Notes: generated from the letters alone by a model not told the origin. A stretch of DNA of 64,000 bases from Nematopogon swammerdamellus (GCA_946902875.1 OX336355.1:14355347-14419346), one strand, 5' to 3'; counted from the first letter of the stretch, positions 42,018 to 53,545 are shown. Translations and numbers: made by a program.

Positions 42018-45000
42018 TTGGTAACGAGGGTCTGATGATGGAGTCAGGAGGTGGACAGTGGAACTCTTCAACCGTTACTAGTAACCCCCTCGAGTTTGGG
42101 CTCATTTGGTTGGTTTGGACGAGTGTCCTATACTTCTACCAATACATTTGGTGACGAGGGTCTGATGATGGAGTCAGGAGGTGGACAGTGGAACTCTTCA
42201 ACCGTTACTAGTAACCCCCTCGAGTTTGGGCTCATTTGGTTGGTTTGGACGAGTGTCCCATACTTCTACTAATACACTTGGTGACGAGGGTCTGATGATG
42301 GAGTCAGGAGGTGTACAGTGGAACTCTTGAACCATTACTAGTAAGCCCCTCGAGTTTGGGCTCATTTGGTTGGTTTGGACGAGTGTCCCATACTTCTGTC
42401 AATATACTTGGTGACGAGGGTCTGATGATGGAGTCAGGAGGTGGACAGTGGAACTCTTCAACAGTTACTAGTAACCCCCTCGAGTTTGGGCTCATTTGGT
42501 TAGTTTGGACGAGTGTCCCATACTTCTACCAATACACTTGGTGACGAGGGTCTGATGATGGAGTGAGGAAGTGTAAAGTGGAACTCTTCAACCGTTACTA
42601 GTAACCCCCTCGAGTTTGGGCTCATATGGTTGGTTTGGACGAGTGTCCCATACTTCTACCAATACACTTGGTGACGAGGGTCTGATGATGGAGTCAGGAG
42701 GTGGACAGTGGAACTCTTCAACCGTTACTAGTAACCCCCTCGAGTTTGGGCTCATTTGGTTGGTTTGGACGAGTGTCCTATACTTCTACCAATACATTTG
42801 GTGACGAGGGTCTGATGATGGAGTCAGGAGGTGGACAGTGGAACTCTTCAACCGTTACTAGTAACCCCCTCGAGTTTGGGCTCATTTGGTTGGTTTGGAC
42901 GAGTGTCCCATACTTCTACTAATACACTTGGTGACGAGGGTCTGATGATGGAGTCAGGAGGTGTACAGTGGAACTCTTGAACCATTACTAGTAAGCCCCT
43001 CGAGTTTGGGCTCATTTGGTTGGTTTGGACGAGTGTCCCATACTTCTACCAATACACTTGGTGACGAGGGTCTGATGATGGAGTGAGGAAGTGTAAAGTG
43101 GAACTCTTCAACCGTTACTAGTAACCCCCTCGAGTTTGGGCTCATATGGTTGGTTTGGACGAGTGTCCCATACTTCTACCAATACACTTGGTGACGAGGG
43201 TCTGATGATGGAGTCAGGAGGTGTACAGTGGAACTCTTCAACCGTTACTAGTAACCCCTTCGAGTTTGGTCTCATATGGTTGGTTTGGGCGAGTGCCCCA
43301 TACTTCTACCAAAACATTTGGTGACGAGGTCTGATGATGGAGTCAGGAGGTGTACAGTGGAACTCTTCAACCGTTACTAGTAACCCCTCGAGTTTGGGCT
43401 CATTTGGTTGGTTTGGACGAGTGTCCCATACTTCTATCAATATACTTGGTGACGAGGGTCTGATGATGGAGTCAGGAGGTGTACAGTGGAACTCTTCAAC
43501 CGTTACTATTAACCCCTTCGAGTTTGGGCTCACATGGTTGGTTTGGACGAGTGTCCCATACTTCTACCAATACACTCGGTGACGAGGGTCTGATGATGGA
43601 GTGAGGAGGTGTACAGTGGAACTCTTCAACCGTTACTAGTAACGCCCTCGAGTTTGGGCTCATATGGTTGGTTTGGACGAGTGTCCCATACTTCTACCAA
43701 TACACTTGGTGACGAGGGTCTGATGATGGAGTCAGGAGGTTTACAGTGTACACTGTTCAACCGTTAGTAGTAACCCCCTCGAGTTTGGGCTCATTTGGTT
43801 GGTTAGGACGAGTGTTCCATACTTCTACCAATACACTTGGTGACGAGGGTCTGATGATGGAGTCAAGAGGTGTTCAGTGGAACTCTTCAACCGTTACTAG
43901 TAACCCCCTCGAGTTTAGGCTCATTTGGTTTGTTTGGACAAGTGTCCTATACTTCTACCAATACACTTGGTGACGAGGGTCTGATGATGGAGTCAGGAGG
44001 TGGACAGTGTAACTCTTCAACCGTTACTATTAACCCCGTCGAGTTTGGGCTCATTTGGTTGGTTTGGACAAGTGTCCTATACTTCTACCAATACACTTGG
44101 TGACGAGGGTCTGATGATGGAGTCAGGAGGTGTACAGTGGAACTCTTCAACCGTTACTAGTAACCCCTTCGAGTTTGGTCTCATATGGTTGGTTTGGGCG
44201 AGTGCCCCATACTTCTACCAAAACATTTGGTGACGAGGTCTGATGATGGAGTCAGGAGGTGTACAGTGGAACTCTTCAACCGTTACTAGTAACCCCTTCA
44301 AGTTTGGGCTCATATGGTTGGTTTGGACGAGTGTCCCATACTTCTACCAATACACTTGGTGACGAGGGTCTGATGATGGAGTCAGGAGGTGTACAGTGGA
44401 ACTCTTCAGCCGTTACTAGTAACCCCTCGAGTTTGGGCTCATTTGGTTGGTTTGGACGAGTGTCCCATACTTCTATCAATATACTTGGTGACGAGGGTCT
44501 GATGATGGAGTCAGGAGGTGTACAGTGGAACTCTTCAACAGTTACTATTAACCCCTTCGAGTTTGGGCTCACATGGTTGGTTTGGACGAGTGTCCCATAC
44601 TTCTACCAATACACTCGGTGACGAGGGTCTGATGATGGAGTGAGGAGGTGTACAGTGGAACTCTTCAACCGTTACTAGTAACGCCCTCGAGTTTGGGCTC
44701 ATATGGTTGGTTTGGACGAGTGTCCCATACTTCTACCAATACACTTGGTGACGAGGGTCTGATGATGGAGTCAGGAGGTGTACAGTGTACACTGTTCAAC
44801 CGTTAGTAGTAACCCCCTCGAGTTTGGGCTCATTTGGTTGGTTTGGACGAGTGTTCCATACTTCTACCAATACACTTGGTGACGAGGGTCTGATGATGTA
44901 GTCAAGAGGTGTTCAGTGGAACTCTTCAACCGTTACTAGTAACCCCCTCGAGTTTAGGCTCATTTGGTTTGTTTGGACAAGTGTCCTATACTTCTACCAA

Positions 45001-45905
45001 TACACTTGGTGACGAGGGTCTGATGATGGAGTCAGGAGGTGGACAGTGTAACTCTTCAACCGTTACTATTAACCCCGTCGAGTTTGGGCTCATTTGGTTG
45101 GTTTGGACAAGTGTCCTATACTTCTACCAATACACTTGGTGACGAGGGTCTGATGATGGAGTCAGGAGGTGGACAGTGTAACTCTTCAACCGTTACTAGT
45201 AACCCCGTCGAGTTTGGGCTCATTTGGTTGGTTTGGACGAGTGTCTCATACTTCTATCAATACACTTGGTGACGATGGTCTGACGATGGAGTGAGGAGGT
45301 GTACAGTGGAACTCTTCAACCGTTACTAGTAACGCCCTCGAGTTTGGGCTCATATGGTTGGTTTGGACGAGTGTCCCATACTTCTACCAATACACTTGGT
45401 GACGAGGGTCTGATGATGGAGTCAGGAGGTGTACAGTGTACACTGTTCAACCGTTAGTAGCAACCCCCTCGAGTTTGGGCTCATTTGGTTGGTTTGTACG
45501 AGTGTCCCATACTTCTACCAATACACTTGGTGACGAGGATCTGATGATGAAGTCAAGAGGTGTTCAGTGGAACTCTTCAACCGTTACTAGTAACCCCCTC
45601 GAGTTTGGGATCATATGGTTATTTGGACGAGTGTCCCATACTTCTACTAATACACTCGGTGACGAGGGTCTGATGATGAAGTCAGGAGGTGTACAGTGGA
45701 ACTCTTGAACCGTTGCTAGTAACCCCCTCGAGTTTGGGCTCATTTGGTTGGTTTCGACGAGTGTCCCATGCACTACACCAATACACTTGGTGACGAGGGT
45801 CTGGTGATGGAGTCAGGAGGTGTACAGTGGAACTCTTCAACCGTTACTAGTAACCCTCTCGAGTTTGGGTTCATTTGGTTTGTTTGGATGAGTGTCCCAT
45901 ACTTG
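42018..45905 (+). repeat. 130-bp satellite array, about 30 copies
   Basis: Head-to-tail units of 130 bp (occasionally 129) starting 'ttggtgacgagggtctgatg' and containing 'cgttactagtaaccccctcg' (with an XhoI-type ctcgag) and 'tggacgagtgtcccatac'. Variants recur in blocks: units from 42018 recur 650 bp later (42668), and a block from about 43370 recurs 1039 bp later. Because 130 is not a multiple of 3 the frame rotates, and all the 60-120-codon frames here on both strands are by-products. The array ends inside sequence leading directly into the helicase remnant. Confidence 0.95.
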
Positions 45906-46287
45906 TCGAACGCAAATGTATGAAACAGACATACCATCTGTTCAAATTGATTTTGAAAGGGACGGCGTACACCTTATCCATCCTAAAACCATACAGTTTC
46001 CAGCAAAGTTTAATTATGCAACAGCTGAGAAACGGATGTTACCGATAATTTTGTCATGGGCCTCCACTGTCCATAAAATGCAGGGCAGACCTGTTGACCA
46101 TGCTGTCGTGTATTTGGGCTCCAGACTATTTGAGGAGGGTCAAGCGTATGTTGCATTGAGTAGCGTAACGTCTTTAGAAGGGCTATGTATTGAGGAGCTT
46201 GATTGTGAGAAATTGACAGGTAAGAAACCGAGTAACAAAGATGCAATGAGAGAGTTGGAAAGGATGAGGAGTTTGCGTAATGAATGA
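45906..46287 (+). pseudogene. Helitron/PIF1-like helicase, C-terminal fragment
   Basis: The open frame runs from satellite sequence into about 125 codons homologous to the end of PIF1-type helicases of Helitrons. 'LPIILSWASTVHKMQG' (residues about 51-66) matches the motif V region, and 'EGQAYVALSSVTSLEGL' (about 82-98) matches motif VI, followed by 'IEELDCEKLTGKKP'. In motif VI the usual 'ALSR' is 'ALSS', so the conserved arginine is lost. The Rep/HUH nuclease and the Walker A and B motifs are absent. Likely the broken 3' end of a Helitron. Confidence 0.85.
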
Positions 46288-46321
46288 TACGAGCCAAAAA
46301 TCAAACTAAAAACGAATAAAT

Positions 46322-46657
46322 AAAAAAATAGGTAAAAAAACTTTTAAGTTAACGGTTTTATTAAAAAAAAACTAGAAAAAAAAACATCAGCTGTACAAAA
46401 AACTGGAAAATAATAAGAACACAACGTACGAAATCGTGCAATACTAGCGTGCTGTCTTCTCATGTCGGATGCCAAAGGGCACATTGTGTCGCTGCGTCAG
46501 CGGAATAATTAACAAATTGAGACTTTTAACAGACTAATATAAAAACGTGGGGCGTACAATATGCGTAATAAATAACATGCGCCCACAGCTGATGTTTTTT
46601 TTTCTAGTTTTTTTTAATAAAACCGTTAACTTAAAAGTTTTTTTACCTATTTTTTTT
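46322..46657. mobile_element. Fold-back with 73-bp arms, next to the helicase
   Basis: Arms 46322-46394 and 46585-46657 are complementary with at most minor A-run differences ('cttttaagttaacggtttta', ending 'catcagctgt'). The 190-bp centre is unique. The left arm begins 35 bp after the helicase stop codon. Either a MITE inserted in the 3' flank or a terminal structure of the parent element. Confidence 0.85.
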
Positions 46658-47190
46658 TTATAATAATTAGCTTTATTTCGAAGACGGAAAAAAATCTTTA
46701 TACGAGTACTATAATCAATTTCTATATACTAATACTATAGTAATATGTTTATTTGCACTGAGCTCATTTTCGGGTCGGCCCTTTTATTTTAGTGATCTTT
46801 GATCTTTCGATTTTCTAACTAAAGGGCAAACGACAAACAGTCGAAGCTCCGGCCGCAAAAAGGGCAATTAATTATCCCTCGACGCCGACACGGCCGAGCC
46901 GTCATCAATCCCGAGTGACGTGCAATCAAGGTGAGCGGTCTAAGAGCTACCCAACTCGGGGGATTCTGCCCAAGACCTGTAGGTACTCCACTAACATTGT
47001 TTTTCCTGAAATATTTGTAGTAATGCTTCCACAGAATTTTTTTTTTTTTTCAAAATATAATATTTTTTTTTCAACCTTACTTATTGCGAAGTGACGGTAG
47101 TCCTCGCGCGGTTTACCGCGAAAAAAAAGACCGGTTTCAGTTGTGATAGTCTTACGACTAATACCTTTTTTCTTCGCAGACCCTTTTTGT
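46658..47190. other. No gene recognised
   Basis: Unclassified, with T-rich runs (47036-47072). Confidence 0.4.
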
Positions 47191-47511
47191 ACCGTGTGGG
47201 GCCGGTACTTTAAAAGAATAGCGCCACTGCATCTCTTCCCGTGTATGTCGTAAAAGGCGACTAAGGGATATGACTCCCTTCTTATATTACTAGGTGGTAG
47301 GGTTTAACCCGCCCGGGTTGGTACCACCGCACTGAATGAAAGGTCGGTCGAAACGGCTATGTAAATAGTTTGTGTTTTCCGTCCAGTTCAGTGTAGCCGG
47401 CACGACCGAAGGGAAGCGCTGACGTGGCACCAAGTTCATCCGGTGGTATGGGCTGACATCACGGATGTTGTAGGTGATGTAGCCACCCGTGTCAGTTTCC
47501 ATAAAAAAAAA
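47191..47511 (+). repeat. Chimeric S2-S1 SINE unit, best copy
   Basis: S2 start ('accgtgtggggccggtactt', 'gtcgtaaaaggcgactaagg', 47191-47266) fused through 'gatatgactcccttcttata' to a complete S1 body (47287-47511, ending TTTCCATAAAAAA). Confidence 0.85.
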
Positions 47512-47689
47512 TAAAAAAAGATACCAGAACGCCTTATTGCTTAACTTTCTAAACGTCCTTGTACTGTGTGTAGAATCAATAAATATACTTTCAAAAGTTT
47601 TCACAATATATTTATTAATTCTATACACAGAATGTTTTACCTGTATTATTAAGACATTAACTTTTATCCTAAATGTGTGACGACAACAC

Positions 47690-47812
47690 AAAGTACGTAC
47701 TACGTCGGAGGAAATCAGGATTCCATACTGCTGAAGGCCAGGAGGACTGGGGAAAGATTGGAGAGGTCTATGTCCAGCAGTAGACACGTAAACGCTGAAT
47801 GACTGACTGACT
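47690..47812 (+). pseudogene. RTE-type LINE 3' tail
   Basis: Last about 120 bp of the RTE module ('tactgctgaaggccaggagg', 'atgtccagcagtagacacg') followed by a 'tgac' run. Confidence 0.75.
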
Positions 47813-49039
47813 CTGATCTTATTATTTAGCAGAATATTAAATCCAAAGATGTTCAACGAATAAGTTCTAAATATAGAAAGGTACCTATCCATTACGCAAA
47901 GTGACTCCTAGAGCGAATGCATTACGTACCTAATTACTTACTAAGAATATGTAATAAGAAAAGTTATAAATTTAGATAAATTGAATTATGGTAATAAATC
48001 TTAGGAGAACATGCTTCAGAACTTTGAAAAACGAAGAACTGTTTTAAGATTCCATTTAGCGTAATTAATTTGTTCGAATTCGTGAAATAATAATGTCACG
48101 AATTGAGCTAGGAATGCCCGCCTAGTACCCTCCCGAGGCACCCCCTTTGTACTCCCAGACCAGAACTAGATAAACTTACATGTAGATATTTGAATGTGGT
48201 AGGGCGAATTAATTGTTCATTTACTTATCAAGTAATTAGCGACCACAAACGTTTGGTCTCCTTTATCATCATCTCCTACAGAAACAGCAATCGGGTGAAA
48301 CGGATTTTTATTACTGCTGAGCCCTATATTTTTGTGAAAGCTCCGTTCGAATTGGTTCAGTAGTTTTTACGTGATGCTGGCACAAACATACATACATACA
48401 AACATACAAACATATAAACATACACAACTACAAACACGTGAACACATAAAAAGATCTCATTGCATTCTATTACTTATCCTTCATCCCCCCACCAATATAT
48501 TGTTTTTACACAAATACTTTAAATGTACAGACACGGTAATTTTGCAAATTTGGTATAATATGTATTGATTATTACCGAGGCATTTAAAATTTCTTAGAAC
48601 TTCAAAAATGGGTACGTGTCTCTCATTCGCGTATGTGATTTTTATAAATCTCTAAGGGATTATTACCCAGCGTATATACATTGATTTTCTTTCTCTGATT
48701 CGTCCTTTTGAGAAATATTGTAATGATAATCCTATTAACCTTAAAACCAGGGAGACGAGATATGCCATATTAATGAAAACTGCATTTAATCGGGGCTACA
48801 TTTAATAATAACGATAATAAAGACTACCCCAGCTTTCAGGTCGTCCACAGAACTCAAAGTAATATGTATTGGTTGAGCTGCTATCCTTGCCAGGAAATTT
48901 CCATTTTGCAACTATATTTACTCAGCCATTTCCTCCTGCCCTGCTTCCACTGTCCGATTCTCGCTGCATACGCGATATTTGTCCGAATTTGGCTAAGTCA
49001 ACGTGCTGGCTCGATTTCAATACACCTGCCCATCGACTA
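47813..49039. other. No gene; CATA microsatellite
   Basis: AT-rich. The degenerate (CATA)n tract at 48386-48425 is the only clear feature. Confidence 0.45.
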
Positions 49040-49275
49040 GCTACCTGCCTATTGAATGCCCCCTCCAGGGCCCGCTCCTACGGCGGGCTCCGTAGAGGGG
49101 TTACGAGCAGCCCGGACCGAGACCGCGCCGCCAGTCTACGCCGAGTGGTGGAAGCGCGCGGGTCATTCGTAGCGCTTTGGTCGTAGCGCGCGTAGCACCG
49201 CTACGAACTGTGCATATTCAGCCAACATTTGAATATTGCAGTGAAGTGATTGTAAATTCGTGTTTCGACAATAAG
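49040..49275 (+). promoter_or_regulatory. CpG-rich block, possible promoter or first exon (tentative)
   Basis: 49060-49205 is CG-rich against an AT-rich background. It is followed by 'cagtgaagtgattgtaaatt', 'gtgtttcgacaataagtgaa' and 'ggaaaggtgatttt', which could be a 5' untranslated exon ending at a splice donor (AG/GTGATT). A 105-codon frame upstream (48869-49186) lacks motifs. No downstream exon can be shown, so this is only a candidate. Confidence 0.25.
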
Positions 49276-49334
49276 TGAATAGGAAAGGTGATTTTATTAT
49301 TTTCATATAAATTAGTGACGTTTTATTCTTTATA

Positions 49335-49672
49335 GCTTTTGCCCGCGGCTTCGCTCGCGTGAAATTCGTATTTGAAAAGAAAGAAAGTAAATAAGCCCGC
49401 TACCGTACCTTTATTTCGGCGCGCGGGACAATTCGGTTTGTACGAGAGCCACATCTAAGCGTAACCAGAAGTGAATTTTATTTAGCCTCCTGTGTCACAT
49501 ATAGTTAAATGTGCTTGTACTAAGTTTCATCTAATTCGGATGATCGGTTTAAGAGTTATGGAGGAACATAATTACATACACAAAATATTTAAAAAATCGT
49601 CAATTTACTTTTAGTATCATACATAGAGTCTACAAACGCAGTATCTCTTAAAACAAAGTAACATACTCTATG
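49335..49672 (+). repeat. Dispersed repeat R3, copy 1
   Basis: 'agcttttgcccgcggcttcg' through 'tttatttcggcgcgcggg' to 'tacatagagtctacaaacgc'. A second copy is at 50893-51262 and pieces at 33116 and 56735 (minus). Class unknown. Confidence 0.7.
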
Positions 49673-49960
49673 GCCATCCCTTACAGATTGATGATTAGTA
49701 TTGGTATTTCAGTTTGCACGTGTGAATTTTAGAAATAGGAATATGAATCCATTGCTATGAGTATAAAATATAAATGTTTGCATTGTCTGTCTGGCTTTTG
49801 TGACCGATAAACTCATCTCTGATCGACTTGCGCGCATGAAATTATGCACAGATAAAGCTGGATAAATAATTCACAGTTGCTCGTTAGTGAGGAACGATGA
49901 TAAATACCAAATTATAACTATTTTTGAGTCAAATAATACATGACACATACAGGTTAAATA

Positions 49961-50352
49961 TAAGGTGTTTCGTTAGTCATGTCAATAACTTCGGGAGGGT
50001 TACATACGCAATCAAACAAACACTACGCAAAAAAAAACATATGTTTATAGAAGCATTTTTTCTCCTAACAAAAAAATAAAATCAGATAAGTAGCTGTAAA
50101 AACCAATCATAGTGACCTTGTGACTCACTTACAACAAACAGCTGTTCTGCGTTTGAACATACTACGGTCATTGACCCCGTACAATGAATGTTACCTACTG
50201 TTACACACAGGTTAATGTTTAGGTAGCAAACATGTTTTGTTAAATTTCTCGAAAAGTAATGCTAAAAACATATAATTTTTTTGCGTAACCTGTTTATTTG
50301 AGTGTGTATGTAACCCTCCCGAAGTTATTGACATGACTAACGAAACACCTTA
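49961..50352. mobile_element. MITE with about 48-bp near-perfect ends
   Basis: Left TAAGGTGTTTCGTTAGTCAT and its mirror at the right ('atgactaacgaaacacctta') extend over about 48 bp ('taacttcgggagggttac'). Flanked by TATA / TATA. 392 bp, AT-rich centre, non-coding. Confidence 0.88.
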
Positions 50353-50500
50353 TATAGAGCCTAAAATACTAACCTATGATACAAATAAAATCAAAAACAT
50401 AGTTACAACTATAGGCAGGTATATAGTAGTAATCTTGTAAAATTTTACGATTAGTGTTTTTATTTACCTGTGATCCTAATTGTCAGATGCACCACGCATT

Positions 50501-50810
50501 TTTTTTTATGGACACTGACGGTTGGCTACCTCACCTACAACATCCGTGATGTCAGCCCATAACACCGGGTGAACTTGGTGCCACGTCAGTTGGTGCTTCC
50601 CTTCGGTCGTGCCGGCTACACTGAACTGGACGGAGAACACAAACTATTTACATAGCCGTTTCGACCGACCTTTCATTCAGTGCGGTGGTAGCAACCCGGG
50701 CGGGTTAAACCCTACCACCTAGTAATATAAGAAGGGAGTCATATCCCTTAGTCGCCTTTTACGACATACACGGGGAGAGATGCAGCGGGGCTGTTCTTTT
50801 AAAGTACCGG
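50501..50810 (-). repeat. Chimeric S1-S2 SINE unit
   Basis: Reverse version of the 47191-47511 unit with the same joint. A small duplication 'gtcagttggtgcttcc' is private to this copy. Confidence 0.8.
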
Positions 50811-50892
50811 CAATAGGTAATATAATAAATAGATAATATTGTTTATACTTGCTAGCTCACCGTCACAGGTTACCGTTCTAGTGTATTAGGTA

Positions 50893-51262
50893 CTAGCTTT
50901 TGCCCGCGGCTTCGCTCGCGTGAAATTGATATTTAAAAATAAGAAAGTAAGTAAGCCCGCTACCGTACCTTTATTTCGGCGCGCGGAACAATTCGGTTTG
51001 TATGACAGCCACATCTTTGCGGAACCGGAGCTGAATTTTATTACTATCTACTATCTATATACTTTATACTATCCTGTGTCCCGTATAATCAAATGTGCTT
51101 GTACTAAGTTTCATCGAATTCGGATGATCGGTTTAAGAGTTATGGAGGAACATACATACATACATACAGAAAAGATTTCTAAAAATCGTCAATTTAGTTT
51201 AAGTATCATACATAGAGTCTACAAACGCAATATCTCATAAAACAAAGTAACTTACTACAGAT
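50893..51262 (+). repeat. Dispersed repeat R3, copy 2
   Basis: Matches 49335-49672 with point changes and a short insertion near 51040-51070 ('tactatctactatctatata'). Confidence 0.7.
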
Positions 51263-52065
51263 TACCCTACAGATTTACATATTATTAGTAATAGTGGAAG
51301 TATTTAAAATAATTTGGTAAATTCATATTTTCGTAGGATATTCCGTATTTAATGTTTATATTATATAGCTTCATCTATATTTCCAGTAATATTTATGTTG
51401 GTTTAGGTAAATATTGAAGTTTGGCAGTGACTATTTATGCGGGTACTGGATACATAATTTATAATTAATTGTCCGGCTATCTGGACAAATAATTTATGAT
51501 TTTTTTATTACGGATACTGTACGAATAATAATAAATTATTTGTCTGATACCCGTATAACTAATAATAAATTATTTGTACGGTACCCGTATGAATATAATA
51601 TGCAGCCTTGAAGTTTTAAACGAAACCCATTAGCATTTTAAAATAAAATTTTGGAGCGCTAATTTTTTCCTAGATTCGCTCGACGCCGATAATCAGAGCC
51701 GTATTTTTGAGTTTCCGGATTTGGGGCTCTGAATTTATTGACGTATACCTTTCTCTGCTAGCATTAGTACCATATTAGTACCCGATTCGTTCCTTAACTG
51801 CATCGGGTTACGTAAGACAAAGTACCTACCACTCCTTCGTCTCATATTGGTATAGTGTTCGTTTTCTTATCACAGCAGAGTGTCACTCGTTTATTTATTT
51901 ATTTATGTCGCACAACATATCATTCACCAAGCTCGCGGAGATTTGTTGCTCTTTGATAACATTAATATTTACATTTCGCAATAGAAAAAAGCAAACAAAT
52001 CTATTATGACAGCATATTATGTATTTCCAACATTATTAAAAAACAACTAACGTCATGTTTTTTTT
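51263..52065. other. No gene; short tandem at 51520-51600
   Basis: 'aataataaattatttgt' followed by 'tacccgtat' repeats two to three times. Otherwise AT-rich. Confidence 0.45.
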
Positions 52066-52226
52066 TATTGAAAACGCGACATAATATGTCGGACAGCCAC
52101 CATAAGGTGTCTAACGATGCCCATGGACTTTCGGTAGTATGCGGGGGTTGCGCATGCCATGCCGGCCTGACAGGTGCCCATTCACGCCCCTCTTGAAGGA
52201 CCTGAGACTGTACTTGGGGAGAAATA
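52066..52226 (-). pseudogene. Jockey/CR1-like LINE 3' tail
   Basis: 'accataaggtgtctaacgat' to 'gagactgtacttggggagaa' is the reverse of the 5215-5700 tail. Confidence 0.75.
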
Positions 52227-52711
52227 TGAAGTATTTAGTATTTTTTAATGCGGTCCCAAGTTGTCCGCCATTTAGTGTATTTTTTTTTATGGAAACTGAC
52301 ACGATTACATTACTGGAGGACCCAAATTTTTATAACTTTAAGAATGTCTGCCCATGTCTTTACGCCCTAAATGCGTCCCTGGCCGAGCATTATGTTCTGG
52401 AGGTCTAAGCAGTGTCGACACTTGAGTGTAATCCGATTAGGCCTATCGTCTATTCAATGAACAAAGGGGGCGGCGCGGGGAGGGAAGGGGGGGGGGGGGG
52501 CGGCTTGTGTCCGCCGAAATGTGAACATTCATAAATCGGCTTTTGACTAAATAAACAGTCTCAAGATTCGTCCCGGCTTCTGTACTTAACTTTGTTTATT
52601 TTTGTGTTTTATTGCTGTTGCCATTTTGTTTTTGATCGCCATACCACCGCTCGAGGCATTTTCGGGTGTGTTTGAAGGTTTCTGAACATTGCTACCTATG
52701 AATGATCGTTT
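52227..52711. other. No gene; S1 scrap and poly-G run
   Basis: An S1 3' scrap ('ttatggaaactgacacg') at 52282-52306. The G-rich run at 52466-52502 ends in a long uninterrupted G stretch followed by 'cggc'. Confidence 0.45.
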
Positions 52712-53060
52712 TTAGGGTTCCGTATCGGTACGGAAGCCTATTACTCACCCTAACCTCACCCATTGGATGAAGGAAAGAAAAATAAAGTGTGTACTTACCT
52801 ATAATAAATGTTATATACTTAGCTATATTTTTCTTCAAAATTGTTACTTATTTGTTATTGTTTCTTTAGTTATTATCTAATTTTATTTTTACTCTGTGTT
52901 TTGTTTTATTGTTTTTGTTTTTTTTTTTCATCCAATAAACCGTTATATTAACGGTTATATTATTACTAAGCTGCTAACTGTCCGGGTGATGTATCTTTTG
53001 AACCGTAAGCTAGCTATAGCCGGTTGAATTTTTTACATAATATGTGTTATTATTGCGGAT
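52712..53060 (-). repeat. Repeat family P-like fragments
   Basis: 'agggttccgtatcggtacgg' at 52713 and 'cttttgaaccgtaagctagc' to 'ccggttgaatttttt' at 52990-53035. Diverged and rearranged. Confidence 0.5.
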
Positions 53061-53262
53061 ATTACTACAAATTATAAAAAAAAGGAAAGTAAAAAATTTA
53101 TTTGAAAATAAATTCAGCACTTGGAAGTTTTTTATTTCTTCATACATCTCTAAAAGATTAAGACAGTTGATAAACGAGCGTTCATTGGTTTATGTAGCGC
53201 AATCACAGCCGCCGCCGTGACTATAAATCCGTTTGCACCCTGTTCAGTGTTCATGCCGGAGT

Positions 53263-53545
53263 CGGGTGCCATGTTAGCACTTCACTTTTGGTTGTGTCGG
53301 CTGCAGGCAACTGGCCCAAAACACGCACAATTTTACATAGACATTTCGACCGGCCTTCATTGAGTGTGATGGTACCGATCCGGACGCGCTTAACCACATA
53401 TGTAGGTTTCGACCTTACCACAACTTATCTAACTCGGAAAGACGAAGAGATAAGAAAGTGGCGCATGCCAACAAGGATAGAACCCACGACCTTCCGCCGA
53501 CTCAGCGAGGTCGCTACCGCTCCGCCACGAGCCGCACTCCACCGG
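53263..53545 (-). repeat. S1-related SINE with purely tRNA-like head
   Basis: The body is S1-like ('tgccatgttagcacttcac', 'acatttcgaccggccttca'). On the minus strand the head reads 'tggcggagcggtagcgacc' (A-box region) and 'ggtcgtgggttctatcc' (B-box region), with no 5S-like segment. It shows that the same body has been joined to two kinds of promoter head. Confidence 0.65.

Noticed and set aside
42051..45773. Many 60-120-codon frames on both strands in the 130-bp array, suggesting a repeat protein
   Set aside because: Unit length is not a multiple of 3, frames rotate and stop within two units, and both strands are equally open. By-product of the satellite.
42018..45905. CRISPR-like array
   Set aside because: Units are contiguous 130-bp tandem repeats with no spacers, in a eukaryotic repeat context.
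47290..47892. 200-codon minus frame, the longest outside the BEL and Transib genes
   Set aside because: It crosses a SINE chimera and an RTE tail, both well defined repeats; no domain. Chance opening.
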